Below, in pieces: positions 40,944 to 50,067 of a DNA stretch of 64,000 nt (position 1 is its first letter; each line of letters starts with the position of its first letter). This DNA comes from F23-B02 sp946405205 (GTDB lineage: Bacteria > Bacillota > Clostridia > Oscillospirales > Oscillospiraceae). The stretch spans positions 1-64,000 of the forward strand of contig CAMJGL010000001.1 in the NCBI GenBank assembly GCA_946405205.1. Reading direction: 5' to 3'. The notes beneath the pieces were generated by a model. The model was not told the DNA's origin. It was given only the letters and a program-made list of their open reading frames with translations, and did not search any database. A program made the position numbers and the translations under genes.

Positions 40944-41207
40944 TCATTCGGTGAAGTCGGATGCGATGAGCTCGGAAAGAGTATCGACCGCAGTGGCCTC
41001 ATCGGCGCCGTCAGCAATGAGATTCACGGCAGTTCCCTTGACGATGCCGAGGGAAAGAACGCCGAGCAGGCTTTTTGCATTGACGCGTCTGTCTTCCTTT
41101 TCGATCCAAATGCTGCTCTTGAATTCATTGGCTTTCTGAATAAAGAAAGTCGCAGGTCTGGCGTGTAATCCCACCTGATTATTAATTACAACCTCTTTAG
41201 TTACCAT
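40944..41207 (-). CDS. ptsH: Phosphocarrier protein HPr
   Basis: HPr passes phosphate from enzyme I to sugar-specific PTS enzymes and, in Firmicutes, acts as a catabolite co-repressor when phosphorylated on serine. With the start at the ATG at 41205-41207 (GAGGAG 8 bases upstream), the active-site histidine is exactly His15 in VGLHARPA and the regulatory serine exactly Ser46 in AKSLLGVLSLGI. Both are intact, so this is HPr rather than Crh (which lacks His15). The 87-residue length is standard. It has its own promoter. Enzyme I and HPr kinase are not in the window. Confidence 0.93.
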   Translation of the reverse strand: MVTKEVVINNQVGLHARPATFFIQKANEFKSSIWIEKEDRRVNAKSLLGVLSLGIVKGTAVNLIADGADEATAVDTLSELIASDFTE

Positions 41208-41243
41208 TATCGCCACTCCTCATAATCTTTTAAGATTACCCCT

Positions 41244-41272
41244 ACTTTAGCAAATTATTTAAAAAACGTCAA
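41244..41272 (-). promoter_or_regulatory. Promoter of the HPr gene
   Basis: TTGACG (41267-41272) and TAAAGT (41244-41249) with a 17-base spacer on the minus strand, giving a start near 41237 and a leader of about 30 bases. Confidence 0.65.
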
Positions 41273-41328
41273 CTCATTTTGTCTATTTTGGAGATTTACA
41301 CATTATTCACAATTCTAATCGATTGCTT

Positions 41329-43710
41329 TTATTTCAATTCGACTATTGTTACGCCGGTTTCACCCTCACCGTATCGGCCCAGTCTGAAGCTTTTCACAGC
41401 CTTGTTGCGCCTGAGCATCTGCTGAACGGCCGCCCTCAGCGCTCCCGTGCCCTTTCCGTGGATTATCCTCACAGTAGATAGTTTAGCCATGACCGCATTG
41501 TCGATATACATTTCGGCCGCGGCGACGGCTTCCAGCGATTCCATTCCGCGCAGGTCGATCTCTGAACTGACCGCCGCGGTTCGGATTGAGCTGCTTCCGG
41601 CAAGAGAAACGCTTTTTTTCTTCTGCTTTGCAGCGTGGCCTTCAAGCAGGTATACCTCGCTCTGCTTTGCCTTGACGGTCATTATGCCGGCCTTAAGGTT
41701 CAGCGTACCGTCGGGATTTACGTCGATGACCTCCGCCTTCACGCCCATGGAGATGATCTCGACCGTATCCCCTGCGCGGGCCTCGCGGGAGGATTTTTTC
41801 TCCTCCTTCGGCTCCTCAGGCTTTGCGGCCTTTATTTTATTCTCCGATTCGTTAAGCCTGCGGCGCAGCTCGCTTCTTGCCTCATTGACCCTCTGGGCTT
41901 CCTCTTCCTCGTTTGCCCTGCGGCGCATGTCGTCAAGCTCGGCAAAGGTCTCCTCCGCCGTCTGCCTTGCCTCGGCGATTATACGCTCGGCCTCACGGCG
42001 GGACTTTTCATCGGCCTTTTCAAGCCGCACAGCCAGCTCCGCACGCAAAAACGCCGCTTTTTTGGCGCTTTCCTCGGCCTCGCGGAGCTTTAGCGCGGCT
42101 TCGGCTCTGTCGCGTTCCAGCATCAGACGGGTCTGCTCAAGCTTTTCTATGGTCGCCTCGAAGCTTGCGTTCTGAACGCCCACGCGGGCTTTCGCGTCTT
42201 CGATTATCTCATCTCCGAGTCCAAGCCTTTTTGATATGGCAAAGGCGTTTGATTTGCCCGGTATGCCCACCAGCAGCCTGTAGGTCGGACGCAGAGTCTC
42301 AACGTCAAACTCGCAGGACGCGTTCTGGATGCCGGCCTCCGTAGTTGCGTATACCTTGAGCTCGGCATAGTGCGTGGTGGCCGCAACACTGGCTCCGTGC
42401 CGCCTTGCATACTCGATTATGGCGATAGCAAGCGCCGCGCCCTCTGTCGGGTCGGTGCCGGCTCCAAGCTCGTCAAACAGCAGCAGTGAATTATCGCCGC
42501 ACTCATTCAGTATATGCACTATGTTCGTCATATGTGCCGAGAAGGTCGAAAGGTTCTGCTCTATCGACTGCTCATCTCCGATATCTGCCAGAATGTGCCG
42601 GTATACCGGCACTCCGCTGCCGTCGTCGGCGGGTATGTGCAGTCCGCACTGCGCCATTATGTTCAGAAGTCCGACGGTCTTGAGCGACACCGTCTTGCCG
42701 CCGGTATTGGGGCCTGTGATAATGAGCGTGTCGAAATCCTCGCCCAGCTCAAGGCTTATGGGGACTGCCTTATCCTTTGGCAGCAGCGGATGACGCGCAC
42801 GGCGCAGCACCGTTCCCCGCTCTCTGAGCCCGGGCTCGATGCAATTGAGCTTATACGAAAGCTTTGCCTTGGCAAAAATGACGTCGAGCTGAATGAGAAG
42901 ATTGTAGTCGGACGCAATATCGTCCGCGTGCTCGGCGCAGTCGGCGGAAAGCTCCGCCAATATGCGCTCTATCTCCGCTTTCTCCTTCGCCGCCAGCTCG
43001 CGCAGCTCGTTATTCGCCTTAACGGCGGCCATGGGCTCGATGAAAAGCGTCGCCCCGGACGCGGAGATATCATGCACGAGGCCCGCAATCGCGCCCTTGT
43101 GCTCAGCCTTTACCGGCACGACGAAGCGATCCGAGCGCATGGTGATTATCGGCTCCTGCAGCGCCTTGGCATAGGACGGCGAGGAAATAATCTTTTGCAG
43201 CGAGTCGCGCACTCTTGCGCTTGCCGCTCTTATCTTCCGGCGGATATCCGCAAGCTCGGACGATGCGCTGTCGGCTATCTCATCCTCGCCCACTATGGAG
43301 GACGTTATTTTTTCCTCGAGAAAGCGGTTCGTATGCAGGGCGGAAAACAGATAGTCTATGCTCGTTTTCCCTACGGTGTCGTCGGCAACATAGCCCTTGA
43401 CGAGCCTTGCGCACTGCAGCACACGTGCTATGTCAAGAAGCTCCCTTGTATTGAGCGCTCCGCCGAGGTCGGCGCGGTTTAATGACGCTCTTACGTCCTT
43501 CACGCCCGAAAGCGACGGGCTCCCGCGCACCACCATCATATTTTTCGCGGCGCTTGTATCGGAAAGTCTGCGCTTTACCTCAAATCTATCCGCCGAGGGC
43601 AGGAGCGCAGAGCACTGCTCCTTTCCCCCCTCGGTCACGGCCTCGGCAGCCAGCATCTCCAAAACCGCCGGCAGCTCGAGGGTATTCAGTGATTTTTCGT
43701 AGAAATCCAT
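41329..43710 (-). CDS. mutS2: MutS2 ATPase/endonuclease
   Basis: MutS2 lacks the mismatch-recognition domain of MutS. In Firmicutes it suppresses recombination and has been reported to rescue collided ribosomes. The clamp/lever helices span about 1-290. The ATPase core has Walker A GPNTGGKTVSLKT (about 331-343), Walker B LLFDELGAGTDPTEGAAL and the switch THYAELK. A long charged coiled coil covers about 515-625. The KOW-like segment GDTVEIISMGVKAEVIDVNPDG and a C-terminal Smr nuclease domain (EIDLRGMESLEAV, HGKGTGALRAAVQ) complete 793 residues. It shares one base with the recO stop. Confidence 0.97.
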   Translation of the reverse strand: MDFYEKSLNTLELPAVLEMLAAEAVTEGGKEQCSALLPSADRFEVKRRLSDTSAAKNMMVVRGSPSLSGVKDVRASLNRADLGGALNTRELLDIARVLQCARLVKGYVADDTVGKTSIDYLFSALHTNRFLEEKITSSIVGEDEIADSASSELADIRRKIRAASARVRDSLQKIISSPSYAKALQEPIITMRSDRFVVPVKAEHKGAIAGLVHDISASGATLFIEPMAAVKANNELRELAAKEKAEIERILAELSADCAEHADDIASDYNLLIQLDVIFAKAKLSYKLNCIEPGLRERGTVLRRARHPLLPKDKAVPISLELGEDFDTLIITGPNTGGKTVSLKTVGLLNIMAQCGLHIPADDGSGVPVYRHILADIGDEQSIEQNLSTFSAHMTNIVHILNECGDNSLLLFDELGAGTDPTEGAALAIAIIEYARRHGASVAATTHYAELKVYATTEAGIQNASCEFDVETLRPTYRLLVGIPGKSNAFAISKRLGLGDEIIEDAKARVGVQNASFEATIEKLEQTRLMLERDRAEAALKLREAEESAKKAAFLRAELAVRLEKADEKSRREAERIIAEARQTAEETFAELDDMRRRANEEEEAQRVNEARSELRRRLNESENKIKAAKPEEPKEEKKSSREARAGDTVEIISMGVKAEVIDVNPDGTLNLKAGIMTVKAKQSEVYLLEGHAAKQKKKSVSLAGSSSIRTAAVSSEIDLRGMESLEAVAAAEMYIDNAVMAKLSTVRIIHGKGTGALRAAVQQMLRRNKAVKSFRLGRYGEGETGVTIVELK

Positions 43711-44453
43711 TATTTTACCTGTCTCCAGTAATTAAGTGCGTTGAATTTTCGTTCCGTTTGTGTTAAAAGATATGTCTCCGCCGCCTTTGAAGCCCGCTCC
43801 ATCGCCTCATCGCCGAGGCTGAAGGAAAGAAGCTTTCGCGGCTCGGAGTAAATAATATATCTCAGAGCCTTTAGTGAGTCGGGGCAGAGCTTTATGTTGG
43901 CTTCAAGCTGATTATTTCGGCAGGCTCTGCAGCAGATAATACCGTTCTGCGGGCTGAAGCGCGGTTCTTCGGGCTCTGAGCTTCCGCACACGGCGCAGGC
44001 CGTCAGATCGGGCTCGTAGCCGGCAAGCGACATCAGCCGCATTTCAAAAGCCGTTTTGATATGCACCTGCGGATACAGACCGTTTGCCAGCGCGAAAAGG
44101 CAGTTTAAAACAAGCTGGAGCATATAGGGGTTGGGCTGATCCTCGTCGGACAAAGCCTCGATGCACTCGGCAAAATAGCTTGCCAGAGCAAGCGCCGAGA
44201 TATCGCTGCGAAGCCCCTTGAATTCCTCGATGGTCGAGCCCTCGTTAACAGACCAGTAGCCGCGGTTTTCAAACATCGTCAGCTCCGAAAACGCCAAAAG
44301 CTGCGTTGCCGCTGCAGTCTTGCTGCCCTTGCGCAAGGCTCCGCGGGCCTTGACCGTTATTTTGCCCATGTCCTCGGTCAGGACCGTCAGTATCCTGTCG
44401 GCTTCCTTGTATTTAACTTCCCTGAGTATCAGTCCCTTTGTGGTCTTGAACAT
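43710..44453 (-). CDS. recO: DNA repair protein RecO
   Basis: RecO helps RecR load RecA on SSB-coated DNA. An N-terminal OB fold (KTTKGLILREVKYKEADRILTVLTEDMGKITVKARGALRKGSK) is followed by a helical domain. The zinc motif is CAVCGSSEPEEPRFSPQNGIICCRAC (about 140-165). The start ATG at 44451-44453 has CAGGG upstream. A GTG five codons earlier sits directly on the GAGG and is less likely. The gene lies between yqzL and mutS2. In the B. subtilis layout era-yqzL-recO is conserved. Length is 247 aa. Confidence 0.93.
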   Translation of the reverse strand: MFKTTKGLILREVKYKEADRILTVLTEDMGKITVKARGALRKGSKTAAATQLLAFSELTMFENRGYWSVNEGSTIEEFKGLRSDISALALASYFAECIEALSDEDQPNPYMLQLVLNCLFALANGLYPQVHIKTAFEMRLMSLAGYEPDLTACAVCGSSEPEEPRFSPQNGIICCRACRNNQLEANIKLCPDSLKALRYIIYSEPRKLLSFSLGDEAMERASKAAETYLLTQTERKFNALNYWRQVK

Positions 44454-44470
44454 ATGTACCCTGCTCACCC

Positions 44471-44593
44471 TCAGGGCAGGAGGTCATCCTCCGCCCTGTC
44501 TTTATTATTATACTTTTCCGCCGCCCTATGCATAAGCCAGCACAGCGGATCGCCTGTATCGGCAAAAACCTGCCAGAAAAATTCATCGTTCAT
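44471..44593 (-). CDS. yqzL: YqzL-family micro-protein
   Basis: A 40-residue open frame starts MNDEFFWQVFADTGDPLCWL and ends AEDDLLP. The pattern aromatic-W-x-VF-xxTG-xP matches the YqzL family, a tiny protein of unknown function found between era and recO in Firmicutes. Support is position, pattern and a GGAGG ribosome binding site 7 bases before the ATG (44591-44593). The stop lies 2 bases before the alternative GTG of recO. No membrane segment is present. Confidence 0.82.
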   Translation of the reverse strand: MNDEFFWQVFADTGDPLCWLMHRAAEKYNNKDRAEDDLLP

Positions 44594-44650
44594 ATACGAA
44601 CCTCCACTGTCATTAGTATCCGACGGCGCGGTGCGTATATGAGTGGTTAA

Positions 44651-45538
44651 TTATTCCGAGAAGCCGAAGTTGCGGAGCTGCGCCATGGAGTCGCGCCAGT
44701 TCTCCTTTACCTTGACCCATGTCTGAAGAAACACCTTCGTGCCCATAAAAGCCTCGATGTCATTGCGCGCAAGCTCACCGATCCTACGAAGCATGGCGCC
44801 CTGCTTTCCGATGATTATGCCCTTGTGGCTGGCCTTTTCGCAAAAAATCGTGACGTCCATATCGATAATGCCGTTTTCCCGCTCGGAAAATTTTGTCACC
44901 TCGATGGCGGTGCCGTGGGGTATCTCCTTGTCGAGACAGAGCAGAAGCTTTTCGCGCACAAGCTCCGCGCATATCTGCTTTTCGGGCTGGTCGCTTATCA
45001 TGTCGTCGGGGAAAAGCTGAGGCCCTTCGACGGCATACTTTTCAAGCTGCTGCATGAGCTCGTCCAGTCCCTCTCCGTTTTTTGCGGATATGGGGATTAT
45101 CGCGTCAAACTCACAGGCGGCGCTGTATACGGCCATGACCTCCAGAAGCACGCTTTTTTCAACGGTATCTATCTTGTTTATCACAAGCACCGCGGGAACA
45201 CGGGCCTCTTTGATGCGGGCAATCAGTTCTTCCTCCTGTTTGCCGATATTCGCTATCGGCTCTATGAGCAGCATTACGGCGTCCACATCCGCAACGCTCT
45301 CCTTGACGACATTCACCATATAGTCGCCCAGGCGAGTTCTCGGCTTATGAAAGCCCGGCGTATCCATGAGCACGAACTGTGTATCGCCGCGTGTGACCAC
45401 GGCGCTTATCCTGTTGCGTGTCGTCTGGGGCTTGTTCGATACTATGGCTATCTTCTCGCCCACAAGCGCGTTTGTAAGGGTCGATTTTCCGACATTTGGC
45501 CTGCCGCATATGGTTATCATCGCCGATTTTGTTATCAT
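44651..45538 (-). CDS. era: GTPase Era
   Basis: Era is a GTPase that binds the 3' end of 16S rRNA and monitors 30S maturation. The G motifs are GRPNVGKSTLTN (about 12-23), DTPGFHKP (G3) and NKID (G4, near 125). The C-terminal KH domain holds VTIFCEKASHKGIIIGKQGAMLRRIGELARNDIE. At 295 residues it is standard. It starts one base after the ybeY stop, with GGAGG inside the end of ybeY. The pair ybeY-era is conserved and both act in 16S rRNA 3' processing. Confidence 0.97.
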   Translation of the reverse strand: MITKSAMITICGRPNVGKSTLTNALVGEKIAIVSNKPQTTRNRISAVVTRGDTQFVLMDTPGFHKPRTRLGDYMVNVVKESVADVDAVMLLIEPIANIGKQEEELIARIKEARVPAVLVINKIDTVEKSVLLEVMAVYSAACEFDAIIPISAKNGEGLDELMQQLEKYAVEGPQLFPDDMISDQPEKQICAELVREKLLLCLDKEIPHGTAIEVTKFSERENGIIDMDVTIFCEKASHKGIIIGKQGAMLRRIGELARNDIEAFMGTKVFLQTWVKVKENWRDSMAQLRNFGFSE

Positions 45539-45539
45539 C

Positions 45540-46022
45540 TCATGTTTCCTCCATTATCGCTTTCTCGCGCTCTCGCATCTGCGCTTTCATAGGGCCCTCG
45601 TCAATATGGTCGTAGCCCAGCAGGTGCAGAACGCTGTGTACCGTGAGGTAGCATATCTCGCGCTCAAAGCCGTGGCCGAGCTCCTCGCCCTGCTCCGCGC
45701 AGCGCTCAAGGGATATCATCATATCTCCGAGCATCACCGCCCCTGTCTCGGGGTCTTTTTCGCACATTTCAGGGTCAAATTCCCCTGCTGTCAGCTCGTT
45801 GAGCGGAAACGACAGCACGTCGGTGGGCCTGTCCACCCCGCGGAAATCTCGATTAACTTCATGTATGCCCTCGTTATCCGTCAGCATGACGCTTACTATG
45901 CAGGGGCAGCCGATGCCCTCGGCGTCGAGAGCTCTAATAACAGATCTTTTTATAAGCTGCGCCGCATTATTATGCCCAAGGCCTTTTTTCTCCCGGCTTA
46001 TATATATCTCGTGCATTGTCAC
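45540..46022 (-). CDS. ybeY: Endoribonuclease YbeY (16S rRNA maturation)
   Basis: YbeY is a zinc-dependent single-strand RNase needed for 16S rRNA 3' processing and ribosome quality control. The motif EICYLTVHSVLHLLGYDH (about 118-135) gives the three zinc histidines, and DVLSFPL near 92 is conserved. A FDPEMCEKDPETGAVMLGDMMISLERC segment precedes it. At 160 residues it is full length. Its start overlaps the end of phoH by 4 bp. Confidence 0.96.
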   Translation of the reverse strand: MTMHEIYISREKKGLGHNNAAQLIKRSVIRALDAEGIGCPCIVSVMLTDNEGIHEVNRDFRGVDRPTDVLSFPLNELTAGEFDPEMCEKDPETGAVMLGDMMISLERCAEQGEELGHGFEREICYLTVHSVLHLLGYDHIDEGPMKAQMREREKAIMEET

Positions 46023-47023
46023 TGCTTCTTTCTTTTGTATGTTCCCTTTTTGCGGACGGGCTCCGGCGGGTTTTTCTTATCGTACACCTCGTAGGCTTCG
46101 ATTATCTTCTGCACGAGCTGATGACGCACGACGTCGGCTCCGGTGAGGCGGCAGATCGCAATATCGTCAATGCCCTCGAGCACCTTCATGGCGACCTTGA
46201 GGCCGCTTACCTTGTCCTCCGGCAGGTCGATCTGGGTTATATCGCCCGTTATAACGACCTTTGAGCCAAAGCCTATGCGCGTAAGGAACATTTTCATTTG
46301 CTCACGGGAGGTGTTCTGAGCCTCGTCAAGGATTATGAAGCTGTCGTCAAGCGTTCTGCCGCGCATATACGCGAGCGGCGCGACTTCGATATTCCCGCGC
46401 TCCATATACTTCTGATAGGTGTCAGCCCCCAGCATATCAAAAAGCGCATCGTACAGCGGCCGCAGATACGGGTCGACCTTGCTCTGAAGATCGCCGGGCA
46501 GGAAGCCGAGGCGCTCGCCCGCTTCGACGGCGGGGCGGGTCAGGATGATTCTGTTTACCTGTTCCGCCCTAAACGCCGCGACTGCCTCCGCGACGGCAAG
46601 ATAGGTCTTGCCAGTGCCCGCAGGCCCGATGCCGAGGGTTATCGTGTTTTTGGCAATGGCGTCGCAGTAGGTCTTCTGGCCGAGGGTCTTTGCCTTAACA
46701 GGCTTTCCCTTGGCCGTTATGCACACAACGTCGCTTGCAAGCTCGTTTATCTTCGATTCCCGTCCCTCCGATACGAGCTTGAGTATATACCGCACGCTCT
46801 GCGCGTCGATATTCTCGCCTCTCGCGGCAAGAGTGAGCAAACCGTTTATGGCCTTTTCCGCGTTCATAACGCTCTCGGCCTCGCCGCAGACATGGATCAT
46901 ATTATCCCTGTCAAGGACTTTGACGCCGAGCTCAGTCTCGATTATCCTTAAATTCTGGTCGAAGGAGCCGAACACGCTTATGACGTGCTCCATTCTTTCG
47001 ACTTCTATCGTCCGTTCAATCAT
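46019..47023 (-). CDS. phoH: PhoH-family ATPase (PhoH/PhoL)
   Basis: PhoH-like proteins combine an N-terminal KH-like RNA-binding region with a P-loop ATPase and are thought to act on RNA, often next to ybeY. Walker A is GIGPAGTGKTYLAVAEAVAAF (about 132-152 from this start). Walker B and motif III lie in DDSFIILDEAQNTSREQMKMFLTRIGFGSKVVITGDITQIDLP. The C-terminus is basic (KKGTYKRKKQ). I start at the ATG at 47021-47023, which has AAGGAGG 6 bases upstream. A frame from 47041 would translate through that site. Length is then 334 aa. Confidence 0.93.
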   Translation of the reverse strand: MIERTIEVERMEHVISVFGSFDQNLRIIETELGVKVLDRDNMIHVCGEAESVMNAEKAINGLLTLAARGENIDAQSVRYILKLVSEGRESKINELASDVVCITAKGKPVKAKTLGQKTYCDAIAKNTITLGIGPAGTGKTYLAVAEAVAAFRAEQVNRIILTRPAVEAGERLGFLPGDLQSKVDPYLRPLYDALFDMLGADTYQKYMERGNIEVAPLAYMRGRTLDDSFIILDEAQNTSREQMKMFLTRIGFGSKVVITGDITQIDLPEDKVSGLKVAMKVLEGIDDIAICRLTGADVVRHQLVQKIIEAYEVYDKKNPPEPVRKKGTYKRKKQ

Positions 47024-48200
47024 ATGCTGCCTCCTTGGCAATGTTCTCTCTGCACTGGGCGCGCAGGGTCACGGTCAAAAGCGCGTCATCCTGCGAGACG
47101 CTGAAATTCGCCGAAACTATCTTGCCGCCGTCTATCCTGCGTTCAAGCTCCTTTATGAGCGTTGACTTCAGTCTTTCGGTAGCCTCGTTTACGTCTATCT
47201 GAACCGTTTTGGTCTCGTATTCTGCCGTGCGCTGGGATGCAAATCCTATCGGCAGCACAAAGGCCTTGCCGAGGGATATGTACCCTAATTTATTTATTTT
47301 ATCACAGCTAATGCTGTTATTTCTACTGTCAGAACAAAAAATTATCCGCTTTTTTCCGATAACTATGGAAAAATCGCTGTCCTTCCCCGTTTTTTCCGTC
47401 TTGCGTTCCTCATAAAGCGGCGTCTGCGCGCTGATCTCGTACCAGGTGTCCGCATCGACGATTGCCATTGCTCGGACATACCTGTCGTCGCCGGTCTCGC
47501 TGTCCATAAGGGCGCTCACGAGGACGTCGCCCTTAACAACTGTATCACCCGCGTAAACGAGCTGCTTTCCCTCCAGCACCGACAGCTTAGTTATTATTCC
47601 GCTTTTTTCGGCAATAATATCGCAGGGTGCCTTTTCGTTTATTATCTCCGGCTTTTCAATGCGCTCGTGGATGACGACCTCCGCCCGTGAATTGCGGACA
47701 TTCAGGCTCATCCATGCGATGTCGGGCATTTTCATCAAAATACTGCTGCGCACCTCCTCGGACGAAAGAGCCGGCCAGAACGCGCCGTATTCAACGCCGC
47801 ACTCGGACAGCGCGCGCATTATCTCGCCGTCTGAGATGCGCTCGTTGCCCTCTATATCAATGCTCCAGAGAAACATCGAGGATATCGCCAGCAGCGTAAT
47901 GCACAATCCGCAGAATATGCAGAATATCCAGCGCCTTTTTATCGCTCTGCTGATATTTTTTCCGCCCCGGGAGGCAATAAGCTTTACCTCGCAGCCGTTT
48001 TTACCGTTTTGCGCACTCAATTTCGGATAGTCCGAGGCATGTACCGTCATAGTCATCGCAAAATCGGCGCAAGGGCTTGTATCCCAGAATTCAATGCCGT
48101 TTTCGGCGCAGAAATTCAGCAGGCGCTCAGGCTGAGCTCCCGATACCTCGAGCCGCACCGTTCCACGGGCAAGATCATAAAGCCTTTTCATGTCATTCAA
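47016..48200 (-). CDS. yqfD: Sporulation protein YqfD
   Basis: YqfD is a membrane protein of the sporulation programme, always encoded after yqfC, with unresolved function. Residues 1-90 form the soluble N-terminal domain. A membrane segment lies at about 92-112 (FCIFCGLCITLLAISSMFLW). The extracytoplasmic part follows (SIDIEGNERISDGEIMRALSECGVEYGAF, resembling a small POTRA-like unit, then VVIHERIEKPEI). A C-terminal soluble region ends the 394 residues. The last 8 bases overlap the start of phoH. Confidence 0.9.
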   Translation of the reverse strand: MNDMKRLYDLARGTVRLEVSGAQPERLLNFCAENGIEFWDTSPCADFAMTMTVHASDYPKLSAQNGKNGCEVKLIASRGGKNISRAIKRRWIFCIFCGLCITLLAISSMFLWSIDIEGNERISDGEIMRALSECGVEYGAFWPALSSEEVRSSILMKMPDIAWMSLNVRNSRAEVVIHERIEKPEIINEKAPCDIIAEKSGIITKLSVLEGKQLVYAGDTVVKGDVLVSALMDSETGDDRYVRAMAIVDADTWYEISAQTPLYEERKTEKTGKDSDFSIVIGKKRIIFCSDSRNNSISCDKINKLGYISLGKAFVLPIGFASQRTAEYETKTVQIDVNEATERLKSTLIKELERRIDGGKIVSANFSVSQDDALLTVTLRAQCRENIAKEAAYD

Positions 48201-48465
48201 ACTCCAGTGAAATAATTCTTCCGCATATCAGCATATCCTTCTTATCCATTGCGCCTATGCTCAGACCGTCCCCGCGAATTATCAGCTTTACTCCTCCGCA
48301 GTCTACCTCGGTCGTGTTCTCTCCGTAGCTGATTATCCCGTGATGGTTTTCTATCATCAGTCGGCGTCTGCCGCAAAGACTGAGCTTTGTGCTGCCCGCG
48401 AGCGCATCGGCCGGCAGGTCGAGCCTGTCGGCAAGAAGCTCGGCCTTGTCGTTAAAATTGCCCAT
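48193..48465 (-). CDS. yqfC: Sporulation protein YqfC (YabP/YqfC family)
   Basis: This 90-residue protein belongs to the YabP/YqfC family, mother-cell proteins of sporulation. The pattern RRLMIENHHGIISYGENTTEVDCGGVKLIIRGDGLSI matches, with the ILCGRIISLEFE ending. I start at the ATG at 48463-48465 because GGAGGTGA lies 8 bases upstream; an ATG at 48507 would translate that site. It overlaps yqfD by 8 bases and is divergent from ylbJ. Confidence 0.9.
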   Translation of the reverse strand: MGNFNDKAELLADRLDLPADALAGSTKLSLCGRRRLMIENHHGIISYGENTTEVDCGGVKLIIRGDGLSIGAMDKKDMLICGRIISLEFE

Positions 48466-48517
48466 CAGCAGCTCACCTCCGCAGTATAAATCTATGCCGC
48501 CGCACATAGCTTAATAC

Positions 48518-49498
48518 ATGGACAAGGAGCTGATGAAAACGAAAAGGCTTTTTTACATATCCGCCGCGCTCGGCCTCTTCGCCGCGCTGCTTATTTTCCC
48601 TCAGGCCGCGTCAGCCGCCGTGAAGGACGGCCTTAATATGTGCGTAAGGGTGATAATCCCTTCTCTGTTTCCGTTTTTCGCTGCGACGAATCTCATTAAC
48701 GAGCTGGGCATTTCAAAGCTTGCGGGAAATGCCCTGTCGCCATTGAGTTCAAAGCTTTTCGGGGTCTCAGGTCAGGGCGCAGCGGCGTTTATAATAGGCG
48801 TGACGGGCGGATATCCGCTCGGCGCTTCCTACATAGCCGGACTCAGGCGGCAGCAGCTCATAAGCTCGGACGAGGCCTCGCGTCTGCTTATCTTCTGCAA
48901 CAACTCAGGGCCTGCGTTTATAATCGGCGCCGCCGGTATAGGCATATTCAAATCAACTTCCGTGGGCTTTTTTCTGTACGCCGTACACATCCTCGCCGCT
49001 CTTATCTGGGGCATTATACTCAGCTCCGGCGGCAGCGGCGATATATGCTACGACGACGATGTTTTTGCCGAAAAATGCGTTTCGGACGCCGTGACGAACG
49101 CGATACAAAAATCCGCCGAAGCGACGGTGAATATCTGCGCTTTCATCACCGCTTTTTCGGCGCTCAACGGAATTCTTGACGCGATGGGGCTGTTTTCGTC
49201 GATAGCGGGTAAAATATCCTGCGCAACGGGAGCGGAGCTTTCGTGGTGCAGGGCGCTGTTAGCCGGTATCCTTGAGCTTGGAAACGGCATCGGCAGCATG
49301 GAGGGGCTTTCCGTATCTCCCATAAACCTTGCTCTCGCCGCGCTTATCCTGAGCTGGGGCGGGCTCTCGGTTCATTTTCAGAGCTTTGCAATGATCTCTG
49401 GCACGGACATAAAAACCGCCCGATACATGATCGGACGGTTTTTAGTAGCGCTCACGGCAGCCGCGCTTGCGCTGCTGGGAGGAGCGGTGCTTTATTAA
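48518..49498 (+). CDS. ylbJ: Sporulation integral membrane protein YlbJ
   Basis: YlbJ is a polytopic membrane protein needed for normal spore cortex in B. subtilis. The 326 residues contain about eight hydrophobic segments. Family landmarks are NMCVRVIIPSLFPFFAATNLI (about 41-61), GVTGGYPLGASYIAGLRRQQLIS (about 94-116), FCNNSGPAFIIGAAGIGIF, and ILELGNGIGSMEGL late in the protein. It is on the plus strand, divergent from yqfC, within an otherwise minus-strand region. Start choice is uncertain: the ATG at 48518 lacks a ribosome binding site, while the ATG at 48533 has AAGGAG only 3 bases away. Confidence 0.88.
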   Translation: MDKELMKTKRLFYISAALGLFAALLIFPQAASAAVKDGLNMCVRVIIPSLFPFFAATNLINELGISKLAGNALSPLSSKLFGVSGQGAAAFIIGVTGGYPLGASYIAGLRRQQLISSDEASRLLIFCNNSGPAFIIGAAGIGIFKSTSVGFFLYAVHILAALIWGIILSSGGSGDICYDDDVFAEKCVSDAVTNAIQKSAEATVNICAFITAFSALNGILDAMGLFSSIAGKISCATGAELSWCRALLAGILELGNGIGSMEGLSVSPINLALAALILSWGGLSVHFQSFAMISGTDIKTARYMIGRFLVALTAAALALLGGAVLY

Positions 49499-50067
49499 AA
49501 TACAAGTATTCCCACGACCGCCGAGGCGGCGATGAATATTATTGGGTGCAGCTTTTTTGTCGGCTTGCACCATCTCGTGAAATACAGCAGCAGGGCCGCA
49601 AGTATGATGGCCTTGATGTTGAAAACATCCACTATGCTGCCTGATGCCCTGAACGCGTCGACATTCAGCAGTGATATCCCGACCACGAGCACTCCCGCGG
49701 CGGCAATGAGCCCGGTAGACGCCGGACGCAGCCCGTAAAACGCGGCTTCAACATATCTGTTGCTGCGAAACCTGTCCAGCACGGCGACTATCAGCAGAAC
49801 GATGATTATGCCGGGGGTTATTATGCCGAGGGTCGCGGCGATAGAGCCCGGGACACCGGCGGTGGTAAAGCCCGTATAGGTCGCCATATTGATGCCGATG
49901 GGGCCGGGCGTCGATTCGGATATAGCCAGCATATCGGCTATCTGGTCGTATGTAAACCACGCCGTCCTGTCAGAGATATCATAGAGAAACGGCAGAGTGG
50001 CCATACCTCCGCCAACAGAGAACAGACCTATTTTGAAAAACTCCCACCAAAGGCGAAGAAGTATCAT
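49495..50067 (-). CDS. Chromate transporter family protein (half-size, second of pair)
   Basis: A membrane protein of 190 residues with the chromate_transp fold: LWWEFFKIGLFSVGGGMATLPFLYDI at the N-terminus, LAISESTPGPIGINMATYTGF near 50-70 and several hydrophobic segments. Full ChrA proteins contain two such halves; here the halves are separate genes, probably forming a heterodimer. Actual substrate in this organism is unknown, and chromate export is only the family label. It overlaps its partner by 4 bp and converges on ylbJ, with which it overlaps by 4 bases at the 3' ends. Confidence 0.9.
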   Translation of the reverse strand: MILLRLWWEFFKIGLFSVGGGMATLPFLYDISDRTAWFTYDQIADMLAISESTPGPIGINMATYTGFTTAGVPGSIAATLGIITPGIIIVLLIVAVLDRFRSNRYVEAAFYGLRPASTGLIAAAGVLVVGISLLNVDAFRASGSIVDVFNIKAIILAALLLYFTRWCKPTKKLHPIIFIAASAVVGILVF